Assembly: GCA_030595845.1 (NCBI GenBank)
Contig: JAUVCL010000041.1
Coordinates: forward strand, 1-14,339
Origin: Campylobacterota bacterium
GTDB taxonomy: Bacteria; Campylobacterota; Campylobacteria; Campylobacterales; Sulfurovaceae
Length of the DNA: 14,339 nucleotides
Direction of reading: 5' to 3'
Positions 13,390-14,339 of this stretch are shown here, one piece after another. The position numbers and the translations under genes are program-made. The notes under the pieces were generated by a model, which saw only the letters and a program-made list of their open reading frames with translations, searched no databases and was not told where the DNA came from. Positions within the stretch are counted from its first letter, which is position 1. Every line of letters begins with the position of its first letter.

Positions 13390-14339
13390 ATGGTAGAAAG
13401 TACAATTCACGCAACACAAGCTGTTGTAACATTGGATGTCGCACTTCCGGGTATTATCTGGGGTTGGATGATCACACTCAATATGTGGGCAAAAAGTATC
13501 GGTACAGGTGTTGTCTTTTTGGCAGCATTTTTATGGTTTAGACATTCAAAAGATGATATGCCTAACTTAAGATGGATCATGCCGATCATAGCATTTTTAG
13601 CACTTAATGTCTTCTTATTGTTTACATTGATTGATCTACACCAACCGTACAGAATGATTCATATCTTTACACACCCACACTGGACTTCGTCTATTACTGT
13701 TGGTGCATGGTTAGCTTCCATTTTCTTAGGATTTATTACAGTCCTTATGGTGATTGGTGTTGCTGATGCATTCCCATCATTAGGTGGTAAAAAATGTAAA
13801 GCAACAGCAATGGCAAGAAAGAACTCAGGTTTCTATGAGAAGATCATGCCATTCATGCTTTTCCTTGCACTTCCGGTCACTATGTATACTGCGATCATCA
13901 TGGCACAATCAAGTGCTAGAGAGTTATGGCAGGCACCAACAGAAGTGATGCAGATGATGTGGGCAGCACTCATGGCGGGTTCAGCAGCACTTATCTTTAT
14001 CTCTGGTTCATGGACTAAAGAGGCGAGAAAAGATCTTGCACTTGTTCTTTCTATTGCTGTATTCTTCTCGTTTGCAATGTATATGGGTGAGTATTTCTTC
14101 TCATTTAAATCAGCAGAAGCAGAAGCAACATTGGCATTTGTTCACTCAGGTGGAGCATATAACATCCAATTCTGGCTTGCAATGTCTTTAGGATTTATCG
14201 CGCCATTCTTCTTAGCAATGTCTGCTATGAAAGATGACAACAAAACGCTGCTTAGATTTGCAGCACTTTTAGCATTGATTGGGCTGGCTCTTGCAAAAGA
14301 TGTATGGCTGAAAATCCCACAATTGCTACCGTTGAGTTA
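13390..14339 (+). CDS. psrC: NrfD/PsrC-type quinone-interacting membrane subunit (cut by window edge)
   Basis: The frame opens at ATG 13390 (GGGAGG 8-12 bases upstream, inside the preceding gene) and stays open for 316 codons to the right edge. The protein begins MVESTIHATQ and has about eight hydrophobic segments. NrfD-family features are PGIIWGWMI at the first helix, LIDLHQPYRMIHIFTHPHW with VGAWLAS before helix 4, and regularly spaced polar loops such as WTKEARKD. NrfD/PsrC proteins anchor CISM enzymes and exchange electrons with menaquinol in the membrane. The stop codon and possible catalytic gene lie beyond the window. NrfD of another complex (for example an alternative complex III-like or tetrathionate reductase anchor) is possible. 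Confidence 0.85.
   Translation, partial: MVESTIHATQAVVTLDVALPGIIWGWMITLNMWAKSIGTGVVFLAAFLWFRHSKDDMPNLRWIMPIIAFLALNVFLLFTLIDLHQPYRMIHIFTHPHWTSSITVGAWLASIFLGFITVLMVIGVADAFPSLGGKKCKATAMARKNSGFYEKIMPFMLFLALPVTMYTAIIMAQSSARELWQAPTEVMQMMWAALMAGSAALIFISGSWTKEARKDLALVLSIAVFFSFAMYMGEYFFSFKSAEAEATLAFVHSGGAYNIQFWLAMSLGFIAPFFLAMSAMKDDNKTLLRFAALLALIGLALAKDVWLKIPQLLPLS

Noticed and set aside
1..14339. CRISPR array, rRNA, phage or transposase genes
   Set aside because: No regularly spaced direct repeats, rRNA-like stretches or recognisable mobile-element proteins were found in either strand.

Overview
The window looks like chromosomal DNA of a free-living Campylobacterota (Epsilonproteobacteria), most probably a sulfur-metabolising Sulfurovum/Sulfurimonas-type organism. 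This is inferred from protein character, the fur-lysS pairing, the low GC content, the AAGGA-type ribosome binding sites and the PsrB/NrfD-type polysulfide reductase genes. No database search could be run. No rRNA, tRNA, CRISPR array, insertion sequence or prophage gene was recognised.

Layout. (1) Positions 1-2036 form an accessory-looking block. A truncated AraC-type regulator runs off the left edge on the minus strand. It is divergent from a secreted DUF1254/DUF1214 protein, and the shared promoter region carries a long, nearly perfect inverted repeat. (2) 2253-3965 is a secreted PafA-like alkaline phosphatase, convergent with the next block and separated from it by a hairpin. (3) 4035-8375 is a minus-strand housekeeping block that reads, in transcription order, gatC, pilT, cvpA, fur, lysS. 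Between gatC and pilT lies what appears to be the orphaned 3' end of an ArsC/Spx-like gene. LysS starts with TTG and carries a cysteine-rich tail. (4) 8376-8515 is a divergent intergenic region with two palindromes, one of them a perfect 13-bp stem. (5) 8516-12431 is a plus-strand run: a ferredoxin:thioredoxin reductase catalytic-subunit-like protein, a single-domain rhodanese, a YqiA-like esterase, dapE, a periplasmic thioredoxin-like protein and a histidine kinase with almost no extracytoplasmic loop. From the rhodanese onward the genes are nearly contiguous or overlapping. (6) 12633-14339 begins a respiratory operon: a four-cluster ferredoxin subunit (PsrB type) and a NrfD/PsrC-type membrane subunit cut by the right edge.

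How it fits together. The plus-strand right half is rich in thiol, sulfur and redox proteins (FTR-like, rhodanese, periplasmic CxxC protein, sensor kinase, polysulfide-reductase-like subunits). This suits an organism living on reduced or elemental sulfur, although a direct functional link between the clusters is only inference. The most novel-looking points are the regulatory architecture of the araC/DUF1254 pair, the CxxC-protein/short-loop-kinase pair, the Cys-rich LysS tail, the FTR-like protein with altered cysteine spacing, and the hairpin between gatC and the FTR-like gene, which no terminator function explains.
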